A DNA stretch of 64,000 nucleotides from Secundilactobacillus collinoides DSM 20515 = JCM 1123 (GCF_001435975.1 NZ_AYYR01000054.1:1-64000), one strand, 5' to 3'. Shown: positions 24,001-33,328, numbered from the stretch's first letter. The notes: generated by a model from the letters alone, not told the origin. Translations and numbers: made by a program.

Positions 24001-24816
24001 ATGTACAAACTAATCACGAGTGATCTCGACGAAACACTATTGCGTAAAGATGGTACCATTTCTGCAGCTAATGTGACTGCCATCAAGTCGGCGGTGGATG
24101 CCGGTGTAAAATTTGTCCCAAATACCGGCCGCAGTTTTCTAACGATTCAACCGCTGTTACAGACAATTGGACTCTTCGAACAGCCGGACGAATACGTTGT
24201 GTCATATAACGGCGGCGCGGTCGTTGAAAATCAAAATAATCGGGTAGTTGTCAGCAACGCCATGCCCCACGAAGAGGCGGAAAAGGTCTTTGCTATCATG
24301 CGTGAGTTTGATGACACCGACATTCATGTGTACACACTGGATCATTTGTACATTTATCATTTACGGACTGATGATCAGGCTTATCTTAAAACGCGTGGGG
24401 TGGATTTTGATGAATTTGATGCGCCGACATTAGCAGCATTTAAGAATGATCAAATCATGAAAGTGATTGCCATGAACCCGGAGCGTCACGTTCAAGACAG
24501 ACTTTACCAAGCAGTGATGACACGGTTTAACAACCAGATCAATTGCACTTACTCTTCCGGTATTTACGTGGAAGCGAATCACTTAGGCGTTGATAAGGGA
24601 CAGGCCGTTTTAGATTTAGGCGAAAAACTAGGGATTGCGCCTGACGAAATGATTGCCATTGGAGACAATGACAATGATCTGGCAATGCTGCGGGTAGTCG
24701 GTATGCCGGTTGCGGTTGCGAACGCGATTGACTCGGTTAAAGGTGTGGCTAAGTACGTTACTGAAAATGATTATGAGCGCGGTGTTGCGGATGCAATTGC
24801 ACACTTTATCAACTAA
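24001..24816 (+). CDS. Cof-type HAD-IIB phosphatase
   Basis: A 271-residue protein with AGGGAGG before the ATG. HAD motif I SDLDETLL (nucleophile Asp, residues 8-10), motif II Ser/Thr in VSYNGG region, Lys in GVDKGQAV and motif IV IGDNDNDLAML mark the Cof/YwpJ subfamily with a type IIB cap. These cytoplasmic enzymes dephosphorylate sugar phosphates, flavin or pyridoxal phosphates with loose specificity. Monocistronic, with a terminator just downstream. Confidence 0.88.
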   Translation: MYKLITSDLDETLLRKDGTISAANVTAIKSAVDAGVKFVPNTGRSFLTIQPLLQTIGLFEQPDEYVVSYNGGAVVENQNNRVVVSNAMPHEEAEKVFAIMREFDDTDIHVYTLDHLYIYHLRTDDQAYLKTRGVDFDEFDAPTLAAFKNDQIMKVIAMNPERHVQDRLYQAVMTRFNNQINCTYSSGIYVEANHLGVDKGQAVLDLGEKLGIAPDEMIAIGDNDNDLAMLRVVGMPVAVANAIDSVKGVAKYVTENDYERGVADAIAHFIN

Positions 24817-24829
24817 ATAACACTTTGGA

Positions 24830-24870
24830 GCGTCTAGAAAAGTACCCGATTTTCTGAACGCTATTTTTTT
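24830..24870 (+). terminator. Terminator of the HAD gene
   Basis: GCGTCTAGAAAA...TTTTCTGAACGC stem followed by T7, about 15-50 nt after the stop codon. Confidence 0.75.
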
Positions 24871-25073
24871 GGTGCTTTTTTCGTTCCCCGAAATTAGATA
24901 AAGGTGGTTGTATCAATTTTAAGATGACGTATAATGAGTTTAGCAACAAAACACGGCATATGTGTCGAAATTATAACAAAATCATACCAACACATAATCG
25001 TTGCTTATGCGTGCTCGCTAAGCATCTTTTTTATACAAAAATACATACTGGAATCAAAAATAGGAGGCATTTT

Positions 25074-25937
25074 ATGAACTACACGATTATTGGGGCTTCG
25101 GGTGATTTAGGGTGTTATTTAATGCGGTATCTGGTGGGTTATGCAGGCGCAACGCATTGTCAAGCTATCGTATATTCAAGTGGGAAGACTGCCAACTTGA
25201 AAGCACAGCACGTCCAAGTCGTCCGGACGGATTATCAAGATCAGGGAACGCAAACAAGGGCGCTTTTGGGCACGGATGTTCTCGTGTATATACCGAGTGA
25301 AACGTATGATGTTCAGCGGTGCATCGGTGAATTTGAAACGATGCTGACGGCAGCTAAAAATGCCGCCGTAAAACAGCTCATCTTCGTTAGTTTCTTTGCC
25401 GATCAGGAACATAACCCATTTGTTCTGACACCGTTTTATGGGTACGCGACTCGTCGCCTGGCAACAACAGGAATGCCCTATGTGGTCGTTAAAAACGCGT
25501 TGTATGCGGATCGCCTTATCCCACACTTACCTGAATTAGTTAGAAACGCGACCCTGACTTACCCAGTTGGAGACAAGGCACTGTCCTTTATCAGTCTGAG
25601 TAACAGTGCGGAAGCTATCGCTAAGGTGGCAGTTACCCCGATGCTGCACGGTAAAGGACAAAGCTATACGTTAACGCAGCCAAGTAGTTTAACAATGCCT
25701 GAATTGGCACATGTTTTAACGATGACAACAGGGGAAAAGATTGGCTACGAACCAGCACCAGTGCAGCAACGTCCGACTGGTGATTCTTTCCAAACTGACG
25801 ATTTCGCACTGAAGACGTTATTTGAAGCGGGTCAAATGGGCTTTTTAGATATTGTCTCTGATGATTTTGAGACAATTATTGGGCGACCGGCCGACGGAAT
25901 GGCAGCAGTTTTGAAAGAAAAAATTGCGTTAATATAA
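25074..25937 (+). CDS. NmrA-like NAD(P)-binding protein
   Basis: A 287-residue protein from the ATG at 25074 with AGGAGG upstream; the frame is open to 24924 but without a start signal. The N-terminal IIGASGDLGCYLMRYL is the dinucleotide-binding loop. The rest follows the NmrA/HSCARG and QorB-like pattern, with no YxxxK. Such proteins are NAD(P)H-dependent quinone reductases or redox sensors. Monocistronic. Confidence 0.75.
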   Translation: MNYTIIGASGDLGCYLMRYLVGYAGATHCQAIVYSSGKTANLKAQHVQVVRTDYQDQGTQTRALLGTDVLVYIPSETYDVQRCIGEFETMLTAAKNAAVKQLIFVSFFADQEHNPFVLTPFYGYATRRLATTGMPYVVVKNALYADRLIPHLPELVRNATLTYPVGDKALSFISLSNSAEAIAKVAVTPMLHGKGQSYTLTQPSSLTMPELAHVLTMTTGEKIGYEPAPVQQRPTGDSFQTDDFALKTLFEAGQMGFLDIVSDDFETIIGRPADGMAAVLKEKIALI

Positions 25938-26069
25938 AACCAGCGACAGACAATCAAGCTGCGCTTGCGTAGTTTTTCGTGATCCATCACGCATTTCAAG
26001 GCAGTAACCAAAACGGCAAACTTTCATTTATTTAAGTGGATCGCAGTCATCGGGAAATACACGGCACAT

Positions 26070-26104
26070 TAAAGCTGGAAGTCACAAGATTTCCAGCTTT
26101 TTTA
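26070..26104 (+). terminator. Terminator
   Basis: AAAGCTGGAA...TTTCCAGCTTT hairpin with T-run, 135 nt after the NmrA-like gene. Nothing else is recognisable between that gene and this hairpin. Confidence 0.75.
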
Positions 26105-26106
26105 GT

Positions 26107-26170
26107 GAAATGATCATTTCGACTAGACAAATTTACAGTCACGAAATATAATGGACAAAAGCCATTATAT
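26107..26170 (+). promoter_or_regulatory. Promoter with two palindromes before MarR gene
   Basis: -35 TAGACA (26124-26129), 17-bp spacer, -10 TATAAT (26147-26152). GAAATGATCATTTC (26107-26120) is a perfect 14-bp palindrome abutting the -35. ATATAATGG/CCATTATAT (26146-26154, 26162-26170) is a dyad overlapping the -10 and the transcription start. Either could be the MarR autoregulatory operator. Confidence 0.6.
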
Positions 26171-26184
26171 TGGAGGCGACACAC

Positions 26185-26616
26185 ATGCCGTTATCACAGA
26201 AGAACCTGCACCAGATTCGGGCATTTAACCGTGACTATACGGAATTATTGGGTATTTTAAACAAGCGGGTCTTCAATACGGAACTCAGCTGGCCAGAGGC
26301 TCGGATTCTGATGCTGATTGCTGTCGAGACCCCGATAAGCCCCAAGGATGTTGCGGCAAAATTGGCGCTTGACCGCAGTTACACCAGTCGAATTATTAAA
26401 CGGCTGACAGCTGCTCGACTAGTTGTCAAAACAGCGTCACTAACTGATTCGCGAGCGATTATTCTGTCCCTGACAGCGGCGGGAAAAACACTCAATCAGC
26501 AGTTGGATGACCTCTCCGATGCGCAACTGAGAACCATTTTTGAGCCATTATCTGCGGATAATCAGCAACACGCATACGAGGCAATTGAAACATTGAATCA
26601 GTTACTATTTAAATGA
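26185..26616 (+). CDS. MarR-family transcriptional regulator
   Basis: A 143-residue protein starting at the ATG at 26185; TGGAGG at 26171 excludes the earlier in-frame start. Winged HTH with recognition helix in DVAAKLALDRSYTSRIIKRLTAARLV and wing KTASLTDSRAIILSL. It is followed 25 nt later by an acetyltransferase gene, forming a likely two-gene operon that it may autoregulate. Confidence 0.85.
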   Translation: MPLSQKNLHQIRAFNRDYTELLGILNKRVFNTELSWPEARILMLIAVETPISPKDVAAKLALDRSYTSRIIKRLTAARLVVKTASLTDSRAIILSLTAAGKTLNQQLDDLSDAQLRTIFEPLSADNQQHAYEAIETLNQLLFK

Positions 26617-26641
26617 TAATTATAAGAGAGAAAGTGTTGAT

Positions 26642-27079
26642 ATGTGGCAAGCAAAACCATTTGCAGAGCTATCCGTTACTGAATTTTTTGAATGTTTGAA
26701 ACTTCGGGTGAAGACTTTTGTTGTGGATCAAAAACGAATCTATCAGGAAGTCGATGACAACGACCCGAGAGCGATTCATATTTTTGACTGGGAAGATGGA
26801 CACGTGATCGCCTATGCGCGGGTCTTTCAAACGGATGCTGACACCGTTACTTTCGGTCGGGTGGTCACGGATGATGCGCACCGAGGCACTGGGTTAGGCA
26901 ACGCCTTAATGGACCAGATCATGACCGTTATTAAACAGCATGATGCCGGCCTGACGATTGCAATTGAGGCCCAGGTTCAAGTCCAGGGTTACTACCGGAA
27001 ATTTGAGTTTGAGACTGCCGGGGAAACGTTTATCTTTAACAGTACACCGCACATTAAGATGGTGCATCAGGCGCTTTAA
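26642..27079 (+). CDS. ElaA-like GNAT acetyltransferase
   Basis: A 145-residue protein. LRVKTFVVDQKRIYQEVDDNDPRAIH near the N-terminus is the hallmark of the ElaA branch, followed by the acetyl-CoA loop DDAHRGTGLGNALM and the QGYYRKFEF segment. The substrate of this branch is unknown. GAGAGAAAG precedes the ATG. Co-transcribed with the MarR gene upstream. Confidence 0.85.
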   Translation: MWQAKPFAELSVTEFFECLKLRVKTFVVDQKRIYQEVDDNDPRAIHIFDWEDGHVIAYARVFQTDADTVTFGRVVTDDAHRGTGLGNALMDQIMTVIKQHDAGLTIAIEAQVQVQGYYRKFEFETAGETFIFNSTPHIKMVHQAL

Positions 27080-27094
27080 GATAAGTGAAGACTG

Positions 27095-27142
27095 AAAAGA
27101 CATGGAACCAGAGAAATTACTCTCGGTACCATGTCTTTTTTG
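27095..27142. terminator. Bidirectional terminator
   Basis: AAAAGACATGG...CCATGTCTTTT stem with an inner AGAG/CTCT helix between the convergent GNAT and MarR genes. Confidence 0.85.
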
Positions 27143-27146
27143 CTAG

Positions 27147-27635
27147 CTAATGCTGCTTACGAATTTGGCTCATTTTGTCCAAAAATGCGGCAACGGTTTG
27201 CAATTCCGTTTCTGAAAACTGGCCGATGACCTGCTGTGACTGCACATCCAGATACTGATCAAGTGCCTGGTGCTGTTCATTAATGGCTTTGCCAGCTGCG
27301 GTTAACCGGTAGTGGATTTCCTTTTGGTTATCAGGATGTTTCTCTTGTTGAATTAAATCCAGCTGCAATAATTTCTTTGTGGATTTTGAAATGGTTCCTC
27401 GGGTGACACCTAGTTTTTCAGACAGGGCGACACCATTGATCAAATGGTGGACGGCGATGGCTTTAAGGGTGTGCATGTTGACGATGGATAACTGGTTAAT
27501 AACTGTGGCAAGTTCTGGGTCAGCCAACCGCGAACTGATCCAAGCCTTTTCAAACGCATCGCCAGAAGCTAACTGGCTCGCAAGGGTGACGAGGCTTGGA
27601 TCGATCACGGTTTTAAAGTAGGTTAATTTTTCCAA
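27147..27635 (-). CDS. MarR-family transcriptional regulator
   Basis: A 162-residue winged-helix protein. The HTH is in INGVALSEKLGVTRGTISKSTKKLLQLDLI and the wing follows in EKHPDNQKEIHYRL. Divergent from the GlcD-type oxidase with a long perfect inverted repeat in between, so it probably represses itself and perhaps the oxidase. Confidence 0.85.
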   Translation of the reverse strand: MEKLTYFKTVIDPSLVTLASQLASGDAFEKAWISSRLADPELATVINQLSIVNMHTLKAIAVHHLINGVALSEKLGVTRGTISKSTKKLLQLDLIQQEKHPDNQKEIHYRLTAAGKAINEQHQALDQYLDVQSQQVIGQFSETELQTVAAFLDKMSQIRKQH

Positions 27636-27675
27636 AAGGCGGCCTCCTTATCAGTTGACTTTACCGATTAAACGC

Positions 27676-27702
27676 GATATTGTTTCCATAAGAAACAATA
27701 TC
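27676..27702. promoter_or_regulatory. Inverted repeat operator between MarR and FAD oxidase genes
   Basis: GATATTGTTTC (27676-27686) and GAAACAATATC (27692-27702) are perfect 11-bp arms around CATAA. It lies 41 bp upstream of the MarR start and 132 bp before the oxidase start. Confidence 0.65.
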
Positions 27703-27833
27703 ACAATTACCTTAACTTTGCACAAATTATGTTGTGCCATCAATCGTGATGTTGCTCATTAAACGTTGTTGCCGCCGTTTGCACTACATGGCAGAGAGGC
27801 GCGATTGCGTTTAACACAAGGAGGAATTTTGAA

Positions 27834-29228
27834 ATGACGGTATTCAAAGCATTTTCAGATGATCAAATTCTTGCTTTCCTGAAGGATCAAGTCAAGGCCG
27901 GCACCGTTTATACCGATGATGCCACCCTTCAAAAGCAGTCATTCAGCTCACGACTGACCGATGACGACAGTGGGCTGGCACTGGCCTACATTGAAGCGGC
28001 TAACTCGGATGATGTAAAGGGCGTCTTAAAGGCTGCCCGCAAGTATCACATCTCAGTCATCCCGCAAGACCAATTCACTACAACGGTCATTGGTGCCGAT
28101 GGGGTAGCCGGGAGTTTTATTCTCTCTACGAAAAAAATGAATCAAATTGTTGAAATCAGTAAGGCTGATTCATTAGCCGTTGTGCAGCCCGGGGTCATTA
28201 ATGGCGACCTGGATAAGGCAGCTCGCAAGGAAGGCATGTTCTACGCACCGGATCCTGGTTCAAAGCCAATCTCTGGTATCGGTGGTAACGCCGCAACCAA
28301 CGCCGGTGGGATGAGCACTGTGAAATATGGGGCGACTAAGGACAACATCCTCGGGATGAAGGTCGTTTTGGCTGACGGACGCGAAATTAAGCTGGGCGGT
28401 CGGACTTTAAAGCAGGCCTTTGGCTATAATTTAACGCAGCTCTTCGTTGGTTCTGAAGGAACACTTGGGATTATCACCGAAATCACTGTGAAATTGCTGC
28501 CGATCCCACTTGGCACACCAACGATGGGCATTGCCTTCTTTGATGACATGACCAAACTTGCTAAAGGCGTTGCAGCTATTCGTATTTCAGGTGTTTACCC
28601 AACGATGTTGGAAGCACTCGACAGTGCCACTATTTCAGCATTGGACACTTACGAAGGTACAAACTACGGTGTTAACAGCGGTGCCATGCTGATTTTTAAG
28701 ATCGACAGCAGCACGCCTGAAACGGTCAAAGTGTTAAATGATCTGCTGGACAAGTATGAGGCAAAGAATGTCCAGGTTACGACAGACGCGACTGAACAAG
28801 CCAGTCTTGAAAAACTACGACGGGATATGTTGCCAGCAATTTTTGCTGGTCAGAACCATATCATGGAAGATATGGCAATGCCTTTGTCTAAACTCGCCCC
28901 AATGATGGACTACATCAGTGAAGTTGGCGAAAAACTTAATCTGAAGATTTACGTTGCCGGGCATGCCGGTGACGGTAATGTCCACCCGACAATTGTTTGG
29001 CCGAAGGAAGAAACTGAAACGCCTGAAGCTGTCGTTGAAGCGCTGCAACTCATGTTCCACAAGACGCTTGAACTGGGTGGCACGATTTCCGGTGAACACG
29101 CGGTCGGCATGCTAAAGAACCAGTGGAATAATGAAGAACTCGGCGAAGACGTTGATCAGATCCAACACCAGATCAAAGCGTTGTTTGATCCGATGGGAAT
29201 TTTGAATCCGAAACGGAAGATTAATTAA
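27834..29228 (+). CDS. FAD-binding oxidase, GlcD / D-lactate dehydrogenase type
   Basis: A 464-residue protein with AAGGAGG before the ATG. The N-terminal FAD-binding domain (PCMH type) contains GIGGNAATNAGGMSTVKYG and VGSEGTLGIITEITVKLLP. The C-terminal FAD-oxidase domain contains YVAGHAGDGNVHPTIVW and GGTISGEHAVGMLK. This is the glycolate oxidase subunit GlcD / D-2-hydroxyacid dehydrogenase pattern. In lactobacilli it is expected to oxidise D-lactate or another 2-hydroxyacid. No GlcE/GlcF partners are adjacent, so it acts alone. Confidence 0.87.
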   Translation: MTVFKAFSDDQILAFLKDQVKAGTVYTDDATLQKQSFSSRLTDDDSGLALAYIEAANSDDVKGVLKAARKYHISVIPQDQFTTTVIGADGVAGSFILSTKKMNQIVEISKADSLAVVQPGVINGDLDKAARKEGMFYAPDPGSKPISGIGGNAATNAGGMSTVKYGATKDNILGMKVVLADGREIKLGGRTLKQAFGYNLTQLFVGSEGTLGIITEITVKLLPIPLGTPTMGIAFFDDMTKLAKGVAAIRISGVYPTMLEALDSATISALDTYEGTNYGVNSGAMLIFKIDSSTPETVKVLNDLLDKYEAKNVQVTTDATEQASLEKLRRDMLPAIFAGQNHIMEDMAMPLSKLAPMMDYISEVGEKLNLKIYVAGHAGDGNVHPTIVWPKEETETPEAVVEALQLMFHKTLELGGTISGEHAVGMLKNQWNNEELGEDVDQIQHQIKALFDPMGILNPKRKIN

Positions 29229-29231
29229 AGA

Positions 29232-29375
29232 GAGTGCGGAAAAAGGCGCTTAAGGAGTGGAGCCTAGTGGACTTTGACCGCAAAAGCCCGATTCTGGCTT
29301 TTGCGGTCGAAGTCCACTAGGTGCAACTCCTTGCCTTTGGGAGCACGTTTAGACGCCAAGTTGGCAGAGCGACTG
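29232..29375 (+). repeat. Dispersed palindromic repeat, copy B
   Basis: Starts 3 nt after the oxidase stop codon: GAGAGTGCGGAAAAAGGCGC, then TTAAGGAGTGGAGC. A long hairpin follows, with 25-bp arms (29264-29288 and 29296-29320, one G-U), then CAACTCCTTGCC and GAGCACGTTTAGACGCCAAG. The outer AAGGAGT/ACTCCTT pair encloses the hairpin. Left end at the stop codon, same orientation as the gene. Confidence 0.8.
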
Positions 29376-29411
29376 TGCCGACATCAACACCGCAACAACT
29401 TAATCATTGAA

Positions 29412-29455
29412 TAAAAAAGGCGTCTCAGCAAATTAAATACTGAGGCGTCTTTTAC
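29412..29455. terminator. Bidirectional terminator
   Basis: AAGGCGTCTCAG...CTGAGGCGTCTT stem (with G-U pairs) flanked by A- and T-tracts, between the oxidase and the convergent MFS gene. Confidence 0.8.
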
Positions 29456-29478
29456 ATATCGTATATTAAGGGGAAGGG

Positions 29479-30726
29479 TTAAGCCTTAGCTTCCTCCGAA
29501 GCACCGTGAATCCACTTATTGATCAGTTTTCGCTGACTAAGAACCACCGGAATAAGCAGCACAATTGCCAAAAGTCCACAGGATGGGAAGCCCCAGATAC
29601 CGCCCGCGATGTCCATGACTCCGCCGACGAAGATACTGCCGATGGGGGTCGTGCCTTGATTCAGCAGGACGTAAACGCTCATGACGCGGCCCCGCAGATT
29701 GTCGGGAATGCTGTACTGGAACGAGGCGTTGGACTGGTTCAGGAAAATCATGTTGCAGAAGCCGACGCACACCATGACCAGCATGGCTAACCAGTAAGTA
29801 TGGACAAACAGCATGAGGGCTTGCAGTGTGACCGTGCCGGCCGTCACGAACAAGTAGATGTTTCGCTGCAACCCAAAGCGTGAGAGATAACTCATCAAAA
29901 AGGCAGCTATCAGCGAACCGACCCCACTAGCGGAGAGCAGGTTTGCGTAGACCTGGGCGCCGGAATGAAGGACTGTTTTGGCAAAAATCGGAATGATCAC
30001 GTTGTTATTGAAATTTAGTGTGGATACGACCAGCATTAATTCGGCGCTTAAACGAATGTTGGGCTGGTGCCAAACATAGCTGAGTCCGTATTTAACATCT
30101 GACCACAATCGCTGACGAGAGTGGGATGCCAGTGTGTTTGTCTGGTGAATCAAAAAGAGACCAAGTAACACAGCTAAATAACTGATGGTGTTTACGAGAA
30201 AACAAAAAGCGACGCTGTACCGGGCCATGAGCAAGCCGGCTACTGAAGGCCCAACAATTTTGGCCATATTAAATAGGGTGGAGTTTAATGAAATGCCGTT
30301 CATTAAATCCTTTTGACCAACCAGTTCAACAACGTAAGACTGCCGGGTCGGTGTATCAAAGCTTTGAAGAACCCCGTACACAACGGCAATGATCAATATT
30401 TCCCAGTATTGAATAAGCTTTGTGTAAGTCAGGATGGTAATGAGTAGTCCAAGTAATAGAAAACCGAACTGAGTTAAGAGTAGAATTTGTTTCTTTGGGA
30501 AGCGGTCGATGACAGTGCCGGCAACTAGGGTTAGGATGAGAATCGGCGCAAATTGGCAGGCGGTTAAAACGCCGACCAAAAAAGCTGAGCCGGTTAACTG
30601 GTAGACCAGCCACGTCTGAGCGGTTCGCTGAATCCAAGTGCCCATGACGGAAATACATTGACCAAACCAGAAGTAGCGGAAATTTCGGTTCTGAAGTGAA
30701 GAAAAGGTACTGCGTAGGACGTTCAT
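29479..30726 (-). CDS. MFS exporter (MFS_3 / EntS-like)
   Basis: A 415-residue protein with 12 predicted membrane segments. LVAGTVIDRFPKKQILLLTQF is the loop 2-3 motif and the N-terminal NRNFRYFWFGQCISVMGTWIQRTAQTWLVYQL is diagnostic for the MFS_3 group that includes EntS and macrolide-type exporters. The start is uncertain: the ATG at 30726 gives the usual N-terminus, and the frame opens to 30786; neither has a strong ribosome binding site. Monocistronic. Substrate unknown. Confidence 0.8.
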   Translation of the reverse strand: MNVLRSTFSSLQNRNFRYFWFGQCISVMGTWIQRTAQTWLVYQLTGSAFLVGVLTACQFAPILILTLVAGTVIDRFPKKQILLLTQFGFLLLGLLITILTYTKLIQYWEILIIAVVYGVLQSFDTPTRQSYVVELVGQKDLMNGISLNSTLFNMAKIVGPSVAGLLMARYSVAFCFLVNTISYLAVLLGLFLIHQTNTLASHSRQRLWSDVKYGLSYVWHQPNIRLSAELMLVVSTLNFNNNVIIPIFAKTVLHSGAQVYANLLSASGVGSLIAAFLMSYLSRFGLQRNIYLFVTAGTVTLQALMLFVHTYWLAMLVMVCVGFCNMIFLNQSNASFQYSIPDNLRGRVMSVYVLLNQGTTPIGSIFVGGVMDIAGGIWGFPSCGLLAIVLLIPVVLSQRKLINKWIHGASEEAKA

Positions 30727-30879
30727 GTGTGCGCCAGCTTTCAATCGGGTATCATGTTTGCGTATCGCGCGTAAACACATTACCAATTACGATAGTCTTT
30801 ATTACCAGAAAGTCAATAAAATGTAATCGTTATTATAATTAAAATCTAAATTTAATACAATTGACACATTTGCCTATAT

Positions 30880-30908
30880 TTGCCCCTTTTAGCACGGCTT
30901 GATAGAAT
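30880..30908 (+). promoter_or_regulatory. Promoter of the uracil-DNA glycosylase gene
   Basis: -35 TTGCCC (30880-30885), 17-bp spacer, -10 TAGAAT (30903-30908). Transcription would start near 30915, just before the Shine-Dalgarno sequence GGAGGTGAT (30922-30930). This leaves no room for a start at 30917 or 30920. Confidence 0.6.
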
Positions 30909-30934
30909 GAAGCTAATTGATGGAGGTGATTGTC

Positions 30935-31516
30935 ATCACAAAGGCAGAAGCTATATTTAAAGCCATTCAAGCTGACCCACAAAACGCGGTTTACACACAG
31001 ACTGGTATCAAGCCGTTATATCAGGTTATGCCAGAGGCTGAAATTTTGATTACCAGTCAGGCACCCAGCCGTCGGGCACAGGAATCAATGCTGTTTTGGG
31101 ACGACCCCAGCGGTGATCGATTACGCGAGTGGATGGGTTTGAGCCGTGATCAGTTTTACAATTCGGGGAAGATTGCGATCCTGCCCCTTGATTTTTATTT
31201 CCCGGGAAAAGGTGACCGTGGTGATCTGCCGCCGCGACAAGGATTTGCTGAAAAGTGGCACGCCCCCTTGCTCGCACTCATGCCTAACGTTAAGTTGAAT
31301 CTGCTGATTGGGCAATACGCTCAAAAATTTTACCTGCAAGCCCGCCGGCAGAAAAATCTGTCGGAAACGGTCAAACACTATGCCGACTACATGCCGGATT
31401 ATTTTCCAATCGTGCACCCGTCACCTTTAAATTATGGTTGGTTGAAAGGGCATCCGTGGTTTGAGGCGGAAGTGGTTCCTGCACTCAAGAATGAAGTTGC
31501 TGCAATTATTCATTGA
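30935..31516 (+). CDS. Uracil-DNA glycosylase family protein with apparent ATC start
   Basis: A 193-residue single-domain protein of the small uracil-DNA glycosylase superfamily: ILITSQAPSRRAQESMLFWDDPSGDRLREW (active-site loop), YNSGKIAILPLDFYFPG and the C-terminal VHPSPLNYGW. It excises uracil or similar lesions from DNA. GGAGGTGAT (30922-30930) matches the anti-Shine-Dalgarno sequence over nine bases. The in-frame TTG and ATG at 30917/30920 lie before it. The codon at the proper distance is ATC (30935), giving M-T-K-A-E-A, the expected family N-terminus. ATC initiation is therefore my reading. Confidence 0.82.
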   Translation: MTKAEAIFKAIQADPQNAVYTQTGIKPLYQVMPEAEILITSQAPSRRAQESMLFWDDPSGDRLREWMGLSRDQFYNSGKIAILPLDFYFPGKGDRGDLPPRQGFAEKWHAPLLALMPNVKLNLLIGQYAQKFYLQARRQKNLSETVKHYADYMPDYFPIVHPSPLNYGWLKGHPWFEAEVVPALKNEVAAIIH

Positions 31517-31948
31517 ATTTAGTTGTAAAAGACGCAGTAGAATTAAAAAAGGGCGGTTAATTTGATCACTTTTTAATACCATTTTCAGAGTCTCAGAATG
31601 ATAGTCCCGACCGAACCAGACACCGTTTTAGACGCACAACACCGGTATTTGCTGACATATATTGAATGTAATCGGTTACGCCTTACACGAAGTTTAGGTA
31701 TCCAGAAAAATAAACATGAAAAAAGGTGAGAAAAATGCTTGTGTTTAATTTTAAAGGGTGTATATTTAGTTATGGAATTTGAGCATGCGCTCAGTCAGTT
31801 TGAAAATATAATAGGTTTTGCTTTGAATGTTTGGACCAGTGAAATAGGTTGTTGATATGATTTTAAACAGGTGTGCTTAATGTTAGATCAATACTTACTT
31901 TGCTGCTGGCCAACCGAATTTCTAAGCCCATAGAAAAGAGGTTCTATA
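31517..31948. other. 431-bp region upstream of mntH
   Basis: No terminator, known riboswitch (no yybP-ykoY pattern) or clear MntR palindrome is visible. A 27-codon frame (31772-31855, MEFEHALSQF...) has only a weak, distant AAAGGG. TATAAT occurs at 31807-31812 without a good -35. AT-rich and probably regulatory for mntH, but nothing firm. Confidence 0.3.
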
Positions 31949-33322
31949 ATGATGAAAGACGATACTGCAAAGCACAACACGTTTGTGCAAGGCGTTTCTG
32001 GCGAAGGGAAGAGCTTGGACGAAGTTAATGGCAGTGTTAAGGTGCCAAAGAACGCGGGGTTCTGGAAGACTCTGATGGCCTATACAGGCCCAGGAATCTT
32101 AATTGCCGTGGGGTACATGGATCCAGGTAACTGGATCACGTCAATTGCTGGTGGTGCTCAGTTCAAGTACCGGCTCCTCTCAGTGATCTTGATTTCAAGT
32201 TTGATTGCGATGTTACTGCAAGCCATGTCTGCTAAGCTGGGAATTGTTACCGGAAAAGATCTGGCCCAACTCACACGGGAACGGACATCCAAGGGAATGG
32301 GAATCGTTCTCTGGGTGATTGCTGAATTAGCTATTATGGCAACGGATGTTGCCGAAATTATTGGTTCTGGGATCGCATTGGAACTGCTGTTTAAGATTCC
32401 GTTGATTATCGGGATCCTAATTACCGCCTGCGATGTATTGTTACTGTTAGTTTTAATGAAGTTAGGCTTCCGAAAAATCGAAGCTATCGTAGCAACCTTG
32501 GTTGCTGTCATTCTGTTAGTCTTTGCTTATGAAGTTGCTTTGTCCAACCCAAGTATGAGCGGGATTCTTAAGGGATATGTGCCAAGTGGTTCAATCATGA
32601 CCAACCACTCCATGTTATATCTCTCATTAGGGATTGTCGGTGCCACCGTCATGCCTCATGATTTGTACCTTGGCTCATCAATTTCACAAACCCGTCAATT
32701 AGACCGTTCAGACCGTAATGACATCAAGAAAGCAATTAAGTTTTCAACAATCGATTCGAATATGCAATTATTCATTGCCTTCATCGTCAACAGTTTGTTA
32801 CTGATTTTAGGGGCTGCCTTGTTCTTCGGAACGAACAGCTCGCTCGGTCGGTTCGTTGATTTGTTCAATGCGTTGAGCAACAGTCAAGTGGTTGGCGCCA
32901 TTGCCAGTCCAATGCTCAGTATGTTGTTTGCCGTCGCCCTGTTATCATCAGGTCAAAGTTCTACGATTACTGGTACCCTTTCCGGTCAAATTATCATGGA
33001 AGGGTTCATTCGATTACGGGTACCGCTCTGGGTTCAACGGCTTGTGACTCGGCTGCTTTCCGTTACACCAGTGCTGATTTTCGCCATTATCTACAAGGGA
33101 AATGAAGCCAAGATTGAAAGCCTGCTGACAGCATCACAAGTGTTCTTGAGTATTGCGTTGCCGTTTGCCATTATTCCATTGGTGATCTTCACCAGCGATA
33201 AGAAAATCATGGGTGAATTTGCTAACCACGCCTGGGTCAAGTACGCAGCTTGGTTCGCAACCATCGTCCTGATTGGCTTAAACGTGTACCTGCTTGGGGA
33301 AACCATTACGGGACTCATGTAA
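31949..33322 (+). CDS. mntH: Nramp-family Mn2+ transporter MntH
   Basis: A 457-residue protein with about 11 membrane segments and AGAGG before the ATG. The Nramp signatures are intact: [20 protein letters not shown] (helix 1, metal-binding Asp and Asn) and [14 protein letters not shown] (helix 6, with the Met-Pro-His). It is a proton-coupled Mn2+ (Fe2+) importer in the cytoplasmic membrane. Lactobacilli rely on high Mn2+ for peroxide tolerance and often carry several mntH paralogues. The next gene is a TetR regulator, but a terminator-like hairpin separates them. Confidence 0.93.
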   Translation: MMKDDTAKHNTFVQGVSGEGKSLDEVNGSVKVPKNAGFWKTLMAYTGPGILIAVGYMDPGNWITSIAGGAQFKYRLLSVILISSLIAMLLQAMSAKLGIVTGKDLAQLTRERTSKGMGIVLWVIAELAIMATDVAEIIGSGIALELLFKIPLIIGILITACDVLLLLVLMKLGFRKIEAIVATLVAVILLVFAYEVALSNPSMSGILKGYVPSGSIMTNHSMLYLSLGIVGATVMPHDLYLGSSISQTRQLDRSDRNDIKKAIKFSTIDSNMQLFIAFIVNSLLLILGAALFFGTNSSLGRFVDLFNALSNSQVVGAIASPMLSMLFAVALLSSGQSSTITGTLSGQIIMEGFIRLRVPLWVQRLVTRLLSVTPVLIFAIIYKGNEAKIESLLTASQVFLSIALPFAIIPLVIFTSDKKIMGEFANHAWVKYAAWFATIVLIGLNVYLLGETITGLM

Positions 33323-33328
33323 AATTAA

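Noticed and set aside
31517-31948. Manganese riboswitch (yybP-ykoY) before mntH
   Set aside because: The conserved core of that riboswitch and its terminator are not visible; the leader lacks paired elements.
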